Positions 42,271 through 51,646 of a DNA stretch of 64,000 bases are shown here, one piece after another (position 1 is the stretch's first letter; each line of letters begins with the position of its first letter). The stretch comes from Paracoccus aerius (GTDB lineage: Bacteria; Pseudomonadota; Alphaproteobacteria; Rhodobacterales; Rhodobacteraceae): the NCBI RefSeq assembly GCF_014656455.1, contig NZ_BNCL01000017.1:1-64000 (forward strand), read 5' to 3'. The notes beneath the pieces are model-generated. The model saw only the letters and a program-made list of their open reading frames with translations, was not told the origin of the DNA and searched no databases. The position numbers and the translations under genes are program-made.

Positions 42271-43557
42271 ATGGGCTATTTTCCAAACTGGCGGCCGGCC
42301 ACTGGCGCGACGGTCCTTCCCGATGAACGGCTTCCCTGGGCCGCCGCCGTCCCGATGAGCCTGCAGCACCTGCTGGCCATGTCGGGATCGACGATCCTGG
42401 CGCCGCTGATCATGGGCTTCGATCCCAATGTGGCGGTGTTCTTTTCCGGCATCGGCACGCTGCTGTTCTTTGCGATCACCGGCGGGCGGGTGCCCAGCTA
42501 CCTCGGGTCGTCCTTCGCCTTCATCGCCGTGGTGATGGCCGCGACAGGCTTTACGGGCGGCGGGGCCAACCCTAACATCGGCGTGGCCTTGGGCGGGATC
42601 ATCGCGGCGGGGCTGGTCTATGCGCTGATCGGGCTTCTGGTCATGGCGATCGGGTCGAGCTGGGTGGAACGGCTGATGCCGCCCGCCGTGACGGGCGCGA
42701 TCGGCGTGTCCATCGGCCTGAACCTTGCGCCCGTGGCAGTGGGGCAATTGAAGGGCAGCATGGCGCATCTGTTCATCGCCCTTGCCACGGTCCTGTGCAT
42801 GGCGATGGTGTCGGCCTATGGCGGCCGGACGACGCGCCGGATCGCGGTCCTGATCGCGCTTGGCTTCGGCTACCTGCTGGTGCTGGTCTTCGGCAATGGC
42901 GCGGGGGTGGTGCCCGGCATCGACTTCGGCCGGGTCGGTGCTGCTGCCTGGTTCGGGATGCCGAACTTCACGACGCCGCAATTCGACTGGACCGCGATCA
43001 GCATGATCGCCCCCGTCGCCGTTGTCCTGGTGGCCGAGAACCTGGGCCATATCAAGGCGCTTGGATCCATTACCGGGCAAAACATGGACCGCTATATCGG
43101 CCGGGGTTTCCTGGGCGACGGGCTGGCCACGATGATCGCCGGGGCAGGGGGCGGGACCGGCGTCACGACCTATGCCGAAAACATCGGCGTCATGGCGATG
43201 ACCAAGGTCTATTCCACGCTGATCTTCCCGGTGGCCGCCGCCATCGCGATCCTGCTGGGCCTGTCGCCCAAGTTCGGCGCGATCCTGCAGACGATCCCCG
43301 CGCCGGTGCTGGCGGGGCTGGCCGTGTCGGTCTTCGGGCTGATCGCATCCGCGATGGCGCGGATCTGGGTGGACAACCGGGTCGACTTTTCGGACCCGCG
43401 GAACCTGTTCACCGTGGGGGTCGCGCTGATCCTGGGCGCGGGCGATTTCACCGTGAACATCGGCGGCTTCGCCCTGGGCGGCATCGGCACGTCGACGCTG
43501 GCGGCCCTGGTGATCTATCAGCTGCTGGGCATCGGCCGCGACCGGCGCGCGGCCTGA
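42271..43557 (+). CDS. Uracil/xanthine permease (NCS2 family)
   Basis: 428 residues with about 12-14 helices. The family motifs are MSLQHLLAMSGSTILAPLIM near residue 27 (the QH motif), GSSFAFIAVVMAATGFTGGG, and GGGTGVTTYAENIGVMAMTK, the NCS2 substrate region, with the conserved ENLGHIKALGSI before it. The proton symporter most resembles uracil permeases (UraA/PyrP), but xanthine or other nucleobases cannot be excluded. It stands alone; the downstream CorC-like gene is convergent with only 6 nt between the stops. Confidence 0.92.
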   Translation: MGYFPNWRPATGATVLPDERLPWAAAVPMSLQHLLAMSGSTILAPLIMGFDPNVAVFFSGIGTLLFFAITGGRVPSYLGSSFAFIAVVMAATGFTGGGANPNIGVALGGIIAAGLVYALIGLLVMAIGSSWVERLMPPAVTGAIGVSIGLNLAPVAVGQLKGSMAHLFIALATVLCMAMVSAYGGRTTRRIAVLIALGFGYLLVLVFGNGAGVVPGIDFGRVGAAAWFGMPNFTTPQFDWTAISMIAPVAVVLVAENLGHIKALGSITGQNMDRYIGRGFLGDGLATMIAGAGGGTGVTTYAENIGVMAMTKVYSTLIFPVAAAIAILLGLSPKFGAILQTIPAPVLAGLAVSVFGLIASAMARIWVDNRVDFSDPRNLFTVGVALILGAGDFTVNIGGFALGGIGTSTLAALVIYQLLGIGRDRRAA

Positions 43558-43563
43558 CCGCCA

Positions 43564-44835
43564 TCAGGCTTCGGCAAGCTGCGACACCAGCAGCTTGTCG
43601 ATCCGGCGCCCGTCAAGGTCCACGACCTCGATCCGCCAGTTGGCCAGCGTGACATGCGCGCCCACGTCGGGCAGGACGCCCGCCCGGTCCAGCACAAGGC
43701 CCGCGACCGATTCATAGCCCCGATCCTCTGGCAGCGAGATGCCGATCATCTCGGCGAACTCATCGGCGGGCATCCAGCCCGCGACCAGCCAGCTCCCGTC
43801 CTCGCGCTGCACGGCCTTGGGTTCGTCGTCGCCGGGTTCGGGGAAATCGCCTGCGATTGCCTCGAGCAGGTCCATCGCCGTCACGACCCCTTCGAAGTGG
43901 CCGTATTCGTCATAAACCAGCAGCATATGCGCGGGACTGGCCTTCAATTCCTCGATCACGCTCAGCGCGGGCAGCCCTTCGCGGATGACTGGCACTTCCT
44001 GCACCAGCGGGCGCAAGTCGGTCGTATCCTCGGTCAGAAGTTCGCGGAGGGTGATGACGCCGATGATGTCGTCGTCCGTCCCGTCGCGCACCAGAAGGCG
44101 CGACCGGCGGCTGTCGCGGAAACGCTGCAGGACCTCGGGGGCGGGGTCGGCCACGTCCACCGTCTCGACCTCGTGGCGGGGGGTCATCAGGCCGCGGGCG
44201 GATCGGTCGGCGATCCGCATCACGCCGGCGATCATCTCGGTTTCGGCGGGTTCGATGACGCCGGCGCTGCGGGCCTCGGACAGCATGACGCGGATTTCCT
44301 CGTCCGAGATGCCGCGGTCGGATTCGCCGGACTGTCCCAGCAGGCGCAGCACCAGCCGGCCCGAGATGTCCAGGATCCAGACGATCGGCGCCGCGATCCG
44401 CGAGATGAACAGGATCAGCGGAGAGATGCGGCTGGCCACACCCTCGGGCGAACGAAGGGCGATCTGCTTGGGCACCAGTTCGCCGATGATCAGCGACAGA
44501 TAGGTGATCAGCACGACCACGCCGCCGACGCCCAGGGCTTGGGACAAGGCGGGCGAAAGGCCGTTCGCCATCAGTGCCGCGGACAGCCGCGCGCCCAACG
44601 TGGCACCTGAGAACGCACCCGACAACACACCCACCAGGGTGATGCCGATCTGGACGCTGGACAGGAAGCGGCCGGGTTCGGCCCCAAGTTCCAGTGCCGT
44701 CTGCGCCCCGGTGCTGCCTTCGGCCGCCATCACCTTCAGGCGCGCCGGCCGGGCCGAGACGATGGCCAGTTCGGACATGGCCAGAACGCCATTGAACATC
44801 GTCAAAAGCAGGACGATGAGAATTTCCAGAAGCAT
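43564..44835 (-). CDS. CNNM/CorC (hemolysin C-like) transporter-associated protein
   Basis: 423 residues from the ATG at 44835. The N-terminal CNNM (DUF21) domain has four helices (EILIVLLLTMFNGVLAMSEL, LGVGGVVVLITYLSLIIGEL). The basic loop PKQIALRSPEGVA is typical. A CBS pair follows (about 200-330, with GVITLRELLTEDTTDLRPLV), then the CorC_HlyC domain (EDGSWLVAGWMPADEFAEM). The family is tied to magnesium efflux or cobalt tolerance; the name hemolysin is historical. The ribosome site is weak. Confidence 0.92.
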   Translation of the reverse strand: MLLEILIVLLLTMFNGVLAMSELAIVSARPARLKVMAAEGSTGAQTALELGAEPGRFLSSVQIGITLVGVLSGAFSGATLGARLSAALMANGLSPALSQALGVGGVVVLITYLSLIIGELVPKQIALRSPEGVASRISPLILFISRIAAPIVWILDISGRLVLRLLGQSGESDRGISDEEIRVMLSEARSAGVIEPAETEMIAGVMRIADRSARGLMTPRHEVETVDVADPAPEVLQRFRDSRRSRLLVRDGTDDDIIGVITLRELLTEDTTDLRPLVQEVPVIREGLPALSVIEELKASPAHMLLVYDEYGHFEGVVTAMDLLEAIAGDFPEPGDDEPKAVQREDGSWLVAGWMPADEFAEMIGISLPEDRGYESVAGLVLDRAGVLPDVGAHVTLANWRIEVVDLDGRRIDKLLVSQLAEA

Positions 44836-44933
44836 CGGTTCACTTTGTCCAACTAATCGGGCTTTACGCAATCTGCACGAAGCGCGCGCCAGTGCAAAGG
44901 CATGAAGGCCGCTTGCTGGACGGAATCGGCAGA

Positions 44934-44956
44934 CAAGGCGCCGGTCGGGCGCCTTG
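44934..44956 (-). terminator. Hairpin after terC-like gene
   Basis: CAAGGCGCC and GGCGCCTTG form a perfect 9-bp stem with a 5-nt loop, 15 nt beyond the stop at 44971. No T-tract is seen. Confidence 0.55.
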
Positions 44957-44970
44957 CCGGTGTGTTTCGG

Positions 44971-45972
44971 TTACTTCGCCGACGGTCCCGACGGCAGCGG
45001 TTCCGGCTTGGTCCCGTTGGTCTTCCACAACGAGAAGACGATGCCCGCGCCCAGGATCGCGAAGGTGATGCCCAGCGACCAGGTCGGCGGAAACTTTTCC
45101 CAGCCCATCAGGTCGGCGATGAAGATCTTGGACCCGATGAAGACCAGCAGCAGCGACAGCGCATACTTGAGGTAGGCAAAGCGGTGCAGGATCGCGGCAA
45201 GGGCGAAATACAGTGCCCGAAGGCCCAGGATCGCGAAGATGTTCGAGGTGTAGACGATATAGGGATCGGTGGTGATCGTGAACACGGCCGGCACCGAGTC
45301 GACGGCAAAGACCAGGTCCGCGATCTCGATCATGATCAGGGCCAGCAGCAGGGGCGTCGCATGGCGCACGATCTTGCCGGTCTTGGGATCGGGCAGCTTC
45401 ACGATGAAGTTGTGGCCGTGGAACTCGTCCGTGACATGGAAGCGGCGGCGCATGAACTGCACCAGCTTGTTGTCATGCAGGTCGTGCGAGCCTTCCTTGG
45501 TGAACAGCATCTTGATGCCGGTAAACACAAGGAACAGCGCGAACAGGTAAAGCACCCAGTGATAGTTCTCGACGATCGTCGCGCCCAGGCCGATCATGAT
45601 GCCGCGCAGGATGATCACGCCCAGGATGCCCCAGAACAGCACGCGGTGCTGGTATTCCCGGGGGATGGCGAAAAAGCCGAAGATCAGCGCGATGACGAAG
45701 ATGTTGTCCATCGCCAGCGTCTTTTCGACCACGAAAGCGGTCAGGTATTGGGCCGTCGCCTCGGTCCCCATCTGCCAGTAGATGAAGCCCGAAAAGCCAA
45801 GGCCCAGCACGATATACATCGCCGACATGCGGAGGCTTTCCGCAACGCCGATCTCGTGGTCGTCCTTGTGGAGAACCCCCAGGTCAAAGGCCAGCAGCGC
45901 GACCACAAGTGTGATGAACAGCAGCCACATCCACAGCGGCTTGCCGAGCACCAGCAGAAACAGAAATTCCAT
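44971..45972 (-). CDS. TerC family (Alx-like) membrane protein
   Basis: 333 residues with about eight to nine helices. The TerC signature is LIFGFFAIPREYQHRVLFWG with the acidic AMDNIFVIALIF just before it and IEIADLVFAVDSVPAVFTIT in the second half. The conserved Asp residues (DNIF, VDS) are those used for metal handling. Family members export manganese at high metal or alkaline pH (Alx) or confer tellurite resistance. The leader carries two hairpins (46033-46078); no yybP-ykoY riboswitch pattern was recognised. Confidence 0.93.
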   Translation of the reverse strand: MEFLFLLVLGKPLWMWLLFITLVVALLAFDLGVLHKDDHEIGVAESLRMSAMYIVLGLGFSGFIYWQMGTEATAQYLTAFVVEKTLAMDNIFVIALIFGFFAIPREYQHRVLFWGILGVIILRGIMIGLGATIVENYHWVLYLFALFLVFTGIKMLFTKEGSHDLHDNKLVQFMRRRFHVTDEFHGHNFIVKLPDPKTGKIVRHATPLLLALIMIEIADLVFAVDSVPAVFTITTDPYIVYTSNIFAILGLRALYFALAAILHRFAYLKYALSLLLVFIGSKIFIADLMGWEKFPPTWSLGITFAILGAGIVFSLWKTNGTKPEPLPSGPSAK

Positions 45973-46032
45973 ATTGCCCTCATCGTTGCTTTAGTGCTTC
46001 GATGCCAAGGGCTTCGTCGGTCAGGGCCACTT

Positions 46033-46078
46033 GCATCGAGGCACGCTCGATGCGGTCCGACATCACGACACAGTGTCG
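46033..46078. promoter_or_regulatory. Two dyads in the divergent terC/AGE promoter region
   Basis: GCATCGAG-GCACG-CTCGATGC (8-bp perfect stem, 46033-46053) and CGACAC-A-GTGTCG (46066-46078) lie side by side in the 241-bp gap. Either may be an operator or an mRNA hairpin in the TerC leader. Confidence 0.35.
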
Positions 46079-46213
46079 CCAGAGGGGCCCGGTCCCGCTG
46101 GGACGCAATCTGGACCAGGCTGCGACAAATTGCAAGGGGTGGATCACAAAATTGTTTGCAAGCGGTCAGCGCTGCCTGCAAGTTCGGCCCCTGAACAGCA
46201 GGGGGGCAGGATC

Positions 46214-47485
46214 ATGGACAGGACGACCTTGGGCGGCGAAGGCGGATTTTGGCTGGACGATGCCGCCCACCGTGCTTTTCTGGTGCAGGATGCCCTTCGC
46301 GCGCTTGATGCCTTTGATGCCTGCATGGGACCGGGCGGGGGCTTCCTGCCGCTGGACGATGCGGGACGCCCGGTGGAAGGCGGCCTTCAGGAACTGCATG
46401 TGACGACGCGGCTGGTCCATTCCTTTGGGCTGGGGCATCTGGCCGGCCGGCCGGACCGGGCCGGGATCATCGACAGGGGTATGGATCAACTGTGGCGTGC
46501 CCATCGCGACGACCGGCACGGCGGCTATGTCTGGTCGCTGCGGGACGGGCAGGTGGCTGACGACACCAAGCTGGCCTATGGCCATGTCTTCGTGCTGCTG
46601 GCGGCCTCGACCGCGAAGCTGGTGGGCCATCCCGACGCGGACCGGCTGCTGGCCGATATCGCGCAAGTGCTCGATGATCGTTTCTGGGACGCGGAGGCGG
46701 GCCTGTTCCGCGACGAATTCACGCGCGACTGGCAGCCCTTTTCCCCCTATCGCGGCATGAACGCCAACATGCACGGGGTCGAGGCGCTGCTGGCCGCCTT
46801 CGAGGCGACGGGCGAAGGGGAATACCTGCGACGGGCTCAAGGGATCCTGGACTTCTTCATCGCCGGGCAGGCGGCGCGCAACGGTTGGCGCATCCCGGAA
46901 CATTACGACGCGGATTGGCGGCCCGATCCGGGCTATGAAGGCAACCCGATGTTTCGCCCCGCCGGCACCACGCCGGGCCATTCGCTGGAAATGGCGCGGC
47001 TGCTGCTGCATTGCTGGGATCTGGCGGGCCGTCCGCAGGGCGACGCGCCCGCCCAGGCCCGGCTGCTGGTGGAAACGGCGCTTCGTGACGCGTGGCTGGA
47101 CGGCGGAGGGCTGGCCTATACGCTGGACCACGACGGCCGGGTCGCGCGGCCCGACCGCTACTGGTGGCCCGTGACCGAGGGGATCGGCGCGCTTGCAGCC
47201 CTTATCAAGCTGGACCCGCGCCCCGAGGACGAGGCATGGTATCGCCGCCTGTGGCGTTTTGCCGATGACCGGTTGATCGACCATGACCGGGGCGGCTGGT
47301 TCCCCGAGCCGGGTGGGCCGGCCCCCGGCGCCCAGTTCCAGGGCAAGCCCGACATCTACCACGCCCTGCAGGCCGACCTGTTCCCGCTGGTGCCCGACCT
47401 GTCGCGGCTTGGCGACGCCCTGGCCCGCGACAAACCGCTGGGATCCGGGCTGGGGGGTGACATCTTCGTCCGGCCGCCTATCTAG
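46214..47485 (+). CDS. AGE-family sugar epimerase/isomerase
   Basis: 423 residues from the ATG at 46214, preceded by AGGGGGGCAGG. The (alpha/alpha)6-barrel family is recognised by ELHVTTRLVHSFGLGHLAGR, GGYVWSLRDGQVADDTKLAY, GMNANMHGVEALLAAFEATG and the catalytic-type TPGHSLEMARLLLHC. The pattern is closest to YihS/ManI-type aldose-ketose isomerases acting on mannose or sulfoquinovose; N-acylglucosamine epimerase is less likely. No signal peptide. A PhoD-like phosphatase follows 35 nt downstream; the two may be co-transcribed, without an obvious shared pathway. Confidence 0.88.
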   Translation: MDRTTLGGEGGFWLDDAAHRAFLVQDALRALDAFDACMGPGGGFLPLDDAGRPVEGGLQELHVTTRLVHSFGLGHLAGRPDRAGIIDRGMDQLWRAHRDDRHGGYVWSLRDGQVADDTKLAYGHVFVLLAASTAKLVGHPDADRLLADIAQVLDDRFWDAEAGLFRDEFTRDWQPFSPYRGMNANMHGVEALLAAFEATGEGEYLRRAQGILDFFIAGQAARNGWRIPEHYDADWRPDPGYEGNPMFRPAGTTPGHSLEMARLLLHCWDLAGRPQGDAPAQARLLVETALRDAWLDGGGLAYTLDHDGRVARPDRYWWPVTEGIGALAALIKLDPRPEDEAWYRRLWRFADDRLIDHDRGGWFPEPGGPAPGAQFQGKPDIYHALQADLFPLVPDLSRLGDALARDKPLGSGLGGDIFVRPPI

Positions 47486-47520
47486 AAACTTCAAGGGGCA
47501 GACAGGACAAGACGCAACAT

Positions 47521-48939
47521 ATGGTTCAAGACAAGGGTTTCGCGGGTCCGATCCTGCATTTTCGGGGCTGCGATGCCAATGGCCTGCACCTTGCGGCCGT
47601 CACGGTCACGCCGCAAGGCGCTGTGTCGCCCGGTTCGCTTCGGACTGCCGGGGGTGACTGCCAGCCGGTCCTGCTTGCCCAAGTCGCCGGGCTGGCAGTC
47701 TGGCGGCACGACTTTACCTTGACCACGGCCGAGGGCGGCTATCACCTGAACGGGCGCGACCACGCCGTCGTCACCCGGCTGGACGGCGACATCCGCATCG
47801 CCTTCGTGTCCTGCAACGGCGAGGAGAACGGCGACCTGGACCGCGAATCGGCCGAGCGGAACCTGATGTGGGCGCGGCTGGAAGCGGATCACCGCCGCGC
47901 GCCCTTCGCGCTGCTGTTGCAGGGCGGCGACCAGATCTATGCGGACGAGGCGACCCACGGCCATCCCCTAACCCAGGACTGGCCGGACCATGTTCCCGAA
48001 GACCCGTCGCCCGACGATCTCGACGACCTGACCCTTTACCTGCAGCGCAAGTTCGCGGAACGCTACATGATGGTGCTGGCTGCCGAAGGCTGTGCGAACC
48101 TGCTTGCCAGCGTGCCGTCGCTGTCGGTCTGGGACGACCACGACATCTGCGACGGCTGGGGATCCTTGCCGGAAAGCCGCACGGCTTCGGCGGTGGGGCA
48201 GGCCCTGTTCCGCGTGGCGCGGCAGATGTATCTGCTGTTCCAGCACGGCGCGACCGAGGCTGACGTGCCGGCGCTGTTCACTGACCCGACGGGCAGCGCC
48301 CTGGGCTGGCGGCGCGACCTGCCGGGCGCAACGCTGTTCGCGCCGGACCTGCGGTCGGAACGCCATCGCCACCGGATCATGGGCGAGGCGGGATGGAAGG
48401 CGATGGATGCGCTGCAGCCCATGGGCGATCACGTCTTCATGGTGTCCAGCGTGCCGCTGCTGGGGCCGCGACTGTCGCTGCTGGAATCGGCCATGATGAT
48501 GATCCCCCGGATGCAGCATTACGAGGACGACCTTCGCGACCAGTGGCAAAGCCACGCGCATCGCGACGAATGGCGGCGGATGCTGGGCGCTGTCCTGCGG
48601 ATGCGCAAGACGGCCCCCGTTACCGTGCTGTCGGGCGAGATCCACCTGGCCACGCGGGCCGAGATGGGGCCGGATGACAGCCTGGTCCACCAGCTCGTCG
48701 CCTCGGGCATCTCGCACCGCGCTCCGCCCAAGGCCTATGCGAGGGTGCTGGGGCTGTTCGCAGGCTTGGGCGATGCGCCGCTCAAGGGCCATCCGATCCG
48801 CATCAAGCCGCTGCCAGGGCAGAAGCACCGCTATGTCGCTGAACGGAACTACCTGACGCTGGACCGCCGCGCGGGACGGTGGCAGGCGGTCTGGCATCTT
48901 GAAGAAAGCGGCGATACCCCGCCCCTGCCGCTGGACTAG
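47521..48939 (+). CDS. PhoD-like alkaline phosphatase/phosphodiesterase
   Basis: 472 residues. The metal-binding motifs of the PhoD group are present: IAFVSCNGEENGDLDRESAE, LLLQGGDQIYADEATHG, LSVWDDHDICDGWGSLPE and VLSGEIHLATRAEMG near the C-terminus. No Tat or Sec signal peptide is visible, unusual for a group often exported by Tat, so the enzyme may be cytoplasmic; a start outside the present reading is unlikely. Substrate unknown. The stop overlaps the convergent DUF815 ATPase stop by 3 nt. Confidence 0.86.
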   Translation: MVQDKGFAGPILHFRGCDANGLHLAAVTVTPQGAVSPGSLRTAGGDCQPVLLAQVAGLAVWRHDFTLTTAEGGYHLNGRDHAVVTRLDGDIRIAFVSCNGEENGDLDRESAERNLMWARLEADHRRAPFALLLQGGDQIYADEATHGHPLTQDWPDHVPEDPSPDDLDDLTLYLQRKFAERYMMVLAAEGCANLLASVPSLSVWDDHDICDGWGSLPESRTASAVGQALFRVARQMYLLFQHGATEADVPALFTDPTGSALGWRRDLPGATLFAPDLRSERHRHRIMGEAGWKAMDALQPMGDHVFMVSSVPLLGPRLSLLESAMMMIPRMQHYEDDLRDQWQSHAHRDEWRRMLGAVLRMRKTAPVTVLSGEIHLATRAEMGPDDSLVHQLVASGISHRAPPKAYARVLGLFAGLGDAPLKGHPIRIKPLPGQKHRYVAERNYLTLDRRAGRWQAVWHLEESGDTPPLPLD

Positions 48940-49790
48940 ACCACGATGCCGTGCCGGCCGGCCAGGTCCGTGAAGAACTGCCAGGCCACCCGGCCCGACC
49001 GCGCGCCGCGCGTGGCCTGCCATTCGATCGCCTCGGCCCGCAGGGCGTCGGTCGTGATCCCCAGGCCATAGGCGTCGCAATAGGCGCGCACCATCGCCAG
49101 GTATTCGTCCTGCGAACAAGGGTGGAAGCCCAGCCACAGCCCGAAGCGGTCCGACAGGGATACCTTTTCCTCGACCGCCTCGCCGGGATGGATGGCGGTG
49201 GCGCGTTCGTTGTCGATCATGTCGCGCGGCATCAGGTGGCGGCGGTTCGAGGTGGCGTAGAGGATCACGTTCGCGGGACGCCCGCTGATCCCGCCGTCCA
49301 GCACCGCCTTCAGCGACTTGTACTGTGTATCGTCGTGGCTGAAGGACAGGTCGTCAGAAAACAGCAGGAACCGCTTGTCCGTCGCACGTCCCAGGATCGC
49401 CAGCAGGCGACCGACCGAACCCAGGTCGTCACGGGCGATTTCCACCAGGACCAGCGGCAGGCCCTGGGCCACGGCCTCGGCATGGACGGCCTTGACCAGC
49501 GACGACTTGCCCATCCCCCGCGCGCCCCACAACAGGGCGTTGTTCGCCCCGAAGCCGCGCGCGAATTGCAGGGTGTTGTCCAGCAGGGTCCGCTTGGCCC
49601 GGTCGATGCCGATCAACTGCACCAGATCGACGCGGCTGACCGTCTGCACGGCTTCCAGCCTGTCGGGATCGGGATGCCAGACATAGGCCACGGCTTCCGA
49701 AAAGCTGGGCGCGGGAACGGGGGGCGGGGCCAGCCGCTCCAGCGCCGCTGCGATGCGGGTCAGGGCATCGGTTTCGGGCACGTCCCGCAT
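48936..49790 (-). CDS. DUF815-type AAA-like ATP-binding protein
   Basis: 284 residues from the ATG at 49790, which shares a base with the tatC stop (TGATG). Walker A is GARGMGKSSLVKA near residue 95, and the Walker B-like stretch is FLLFSDDLSF. The DUF815 pattern NRRHLMPRDMIDNERATAIH and LSDRFGLWLGFHPCSQDEYL is clear. The family is a conserved uncharacterised ATPase, related to DnaA/IstB-type AAA proteins. It is the last gene of the tatABC operon, so a link to export or envelope work is possible. Confidence 0.88.
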   Translation of the reverse strand: MRDVPETDALTRIAAALERLAPPPVPAPSFSEAVAYVWHPDPDRLEAVQTVSRVDLVQLIGIDRAKRTLLDNTLQFARGFGANNALLWGARGMGKSSLVKAVHAEAVAQGLPLVLVEIARDDLGSVGRLLAILGRATDKRFLLFSDDLSFSHDDTQYKSLKAVLDGGISGRPANVILYATSNRRHLMPRDMIDNERATAIHPGEAVEEKVSLSDRFGLWLGFHPCSQDEYLAMVRAYCDAYGLGITTDALRAEAIEWQATRGARSGRVAWQFFTDLAGRHGIVV

Positions 49791-50638
49791 CACTCGTCCT
49801 CGACCCACAACCCTTGGGCGCGCAGTTCCTTTTCGCGCTTCTTCTCGATCTGGCGGACGATCTGGATCGAGATCTCGTAAAGCCCGTAGATGACCGAGAA
49901 CAGCACAAGCTGGCTGCCCACGTCCGGCGGCGTCAGGCAGGCGGCCAGCGTCAGGATGATGACGATGGCATAGCGCCGCGTGCTGGCCAGCGTCTGCGCG
50001 GAAACAAGCCCTGCCCGTCCCATCAGCGCAAGCGCCACCGGCAACTGGAAGGACAGCCCGAACGCCAGGATGAAGCGGGTAGTCAGGTTCAGGTATTCAC
50101 TGACCGAACCCTGGAAGACGATGCCTGCCAGGTTGGTGCTGTTCGCGGGGGCCGCGGCATCGTCGGGCAGCGACAGCGGCCCTTGCTGGAAGCCCAGGAA
50201 GAAGGAAAACACCATCGGCAGGATGACGTAATAGGCGAAGGCGGCCCCGATCGCGAACATCACGGGCGAGGCCACGAGGAAGGGCAGGAAGGCCCGCTTC
50301 TCGCTGCGGTAAAGCCCCGGCGCGACGAAGCGCCACAATTGATAGGCGATGATCGGGAAGGCCAGGATGAAGCCCCCGAAGAACGAGATGCGCAGCGCCA
50401 CGGTGAAGCCTTCCTGCAGCTTCAACAGGATCAGGCCGCATTCCTGCCCCCGGTCTTCAAGCGCGGCGCAGATCGGGACAGTCAGGAAATTGTAGATCGG
50501 GTTCCAGACCAGATAGCACAGGATCATCGCCACCACGAAGGCCAGGGCCGACCAGACCAGCCGGGTCCGCAGTTCCTTGAGATGCTCGATCAGCGGGGCC
50601 GAGCTGTCGTCCAGCTCATCGACGTCTTGCGATGCCAC
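49790..50638 (-). CDS. tatC: Sec-independent protein translocase subunit TatC
   Basis: 282 residues with a GTG start immediately after the tatB stop. Six helices and the TatC landmarks [51 protein letters not shown] and [20 protein letters not shown] are present. TatC recognises twin-arginine signal peptides and, with TatA and TatB, exports folded proteins. A charged C-terminal tail ([18 protein letters not shown]) faces the cytoplasm. The DUF815 gene overlaps its stop by one base. Confidence 0.96.
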   Translation of the reverse strand: MASQDVDELDDSSAPLIEHLKELRTRLVWSALAFVVAMILCYLVWNPIYNFLTVPICAALEDRGQECGLILLKLQEGFTVALRISFFGGFILAFPIIAYQLWRFVAPGLYRSEKRAFLPFLVASPVMFAIGAAFAYYVILPMVFSFFLGFQQGPLSLPDDAAAPANSTNLAGIVFQGSVSEYLNLTTRFILAFGLSFQLPVALALMGRAGLVSAQTLASTRRYAIVIILTLAACLTPPDVGSQLVLFSVIYGLYEISIQIVRQIEKKREKELRAQGLWVEDE

Positions 50639-51115
50639 TTAATGGTCCTTCATGTCCGAACGCCGGACGCCTGCAATGCGGCGGGGACTGTCCGTTGCGG
50701 CCAGGGCCGGTGCCGGCGTGGGTTCGTTCGCGGCCTGCAAGGCGGCGGGAACCGGCGGCGCGTCCATCGGCCGGGTATCGGCAGGCGCGGGTGCGGCAGG
50801 ATCGGGCGTGGCGCGGGTCGTCTTGTCCAGGCTGGCCTTGGGATCCCACTGCTCGAACTTGGTGGCCGCGCGGTCCAGCGCGTCCAGCCCCAGCGACTTT
50901 TTCGAAGTGAGGGTCTTCAGGTCCTTGGTCACGTCGTTGATGCCGCTGCCCTTGGCCGCATCCTCCATCGCACTTGTGAATTCGCGCGCCATGGACCGTG
51001 CCCGGGCCGTGATGCGGCCCAGGGTGTGAAACAGCTTCGGCAAATCCTCGGGACCGATGACGATCAGCGCGATGACGCCAATCAGCAGCAGTTCGCTCCA
51101 CCCGACATCAAGCAT
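50639..51115 (-). CDS. tatB: Sec-independent protein translocase subunit TatB
   Basis: 158 residues. The N-terminal membrane helix with a flexible hinge (MLDVGWSELLLIGVIALIVI-GPEDLPKLFHTLG) is diagnostic for TatB, followed by the amphipathic helix RITARARSMAREFTSAMEDA. The C-terminal 80 residues are Pro/Ala-rich and disordered. TatB forms the signal-recognition complex with TatC. It starts 27 nt after tatA, and tatC begins directly at its stop. Confidence 0.94.
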   Translation of the reverse strand: MLDVGWSELLLIGVIALIVIGPEDLPKLFHTLGRITARARSMAREFTSAMEDAAKGSGINDVTKDLKTLTSKKSLGLDALDRAATKFEQWDPKASLDKTTRATPDPAAPAPADTRPMDAPPVPAALQAANEPTPAPALAATDSPRRIAGVRRSDMKDH

Positions 51116-51142
51116 TCTGGAACCCCTGTCCCGGTTTCGGGA

Positions 51143-51442
51143 TCAGACGCGCGTGTCGTTCTGCGGGGTCACGTCGCGGGCCTCGGTGCCCGGGACGGGC
51201 TGGGCCTGATGAACCGGCTGCACGGGCTGGGCGTGCTGGACAGGCTGGACGGGCGGAACCGGCTGGTCGAGTGCGGCATTGCGCTCGGCCTGGGTTTCCG
51301 CGTTGCCATCGTTGATGCCCTTCTTGAAGGCGGTGATTCCCTTGCCGACTTCGCCCATCAGCGAGGAAACCTTGCCACGGCCGAACAGGACCAGGACCAC
51401 GACGGCAATGACGAGCAGAGCCATGGGGGACGGCATGTGCAT
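51143..51442 (-). CDS. tatA: Sec-independent protein translocase subunit TatA
   Basis: 99 residues from the ATG at 51442, with GGAG 7 nt before it. The N-terminal helix [20 protein letters not shown] and the amphipathic [15 protein letters not shown] are the TatA signature; the FGRGK hinge is intact. The C-terminal part is a Gln/Pro/Val repeat ([14 protein letters not shown]) with no known role. TatA makes the oligomeric pore of the twin-arginine pathway. First gene of the operon. Confidence 0.94.
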   Translation of the reverse strand: MHMPSPMALLVIAVVVLVLFGRGKVSSLMGEVGKGITAFKKGINDGNAETQAERNAALDQPVPPVQPVQHAQPVQPVHQAQPVPGTEARDVTPQNDTRV

Positions 51443-51646
51443 TTCAGTTCTCCAGTTCCAGGATCAGGCCAATGACCTGGGTTCAACCAATCTGCCGGAA
51501 TATAGAGCCTCGCACCCCGCAGCGAAACCCCACTTGCGGCAATTCAGGGCGCCGATGCTTGTTCTGAAACAAACTGACGTGATTTTGACATGGCGCCCGA
51601 CCCGTATCCGGGTTGGCAGGACACGAGGGGCGGGCGATAAGCACCC

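Noticed and set aside
45973..46213. yybP-ykoY manganese riboswitch before the TerC gene
   Set aside because: The conserved loops of the motif were not found; only simple hairpins are present.
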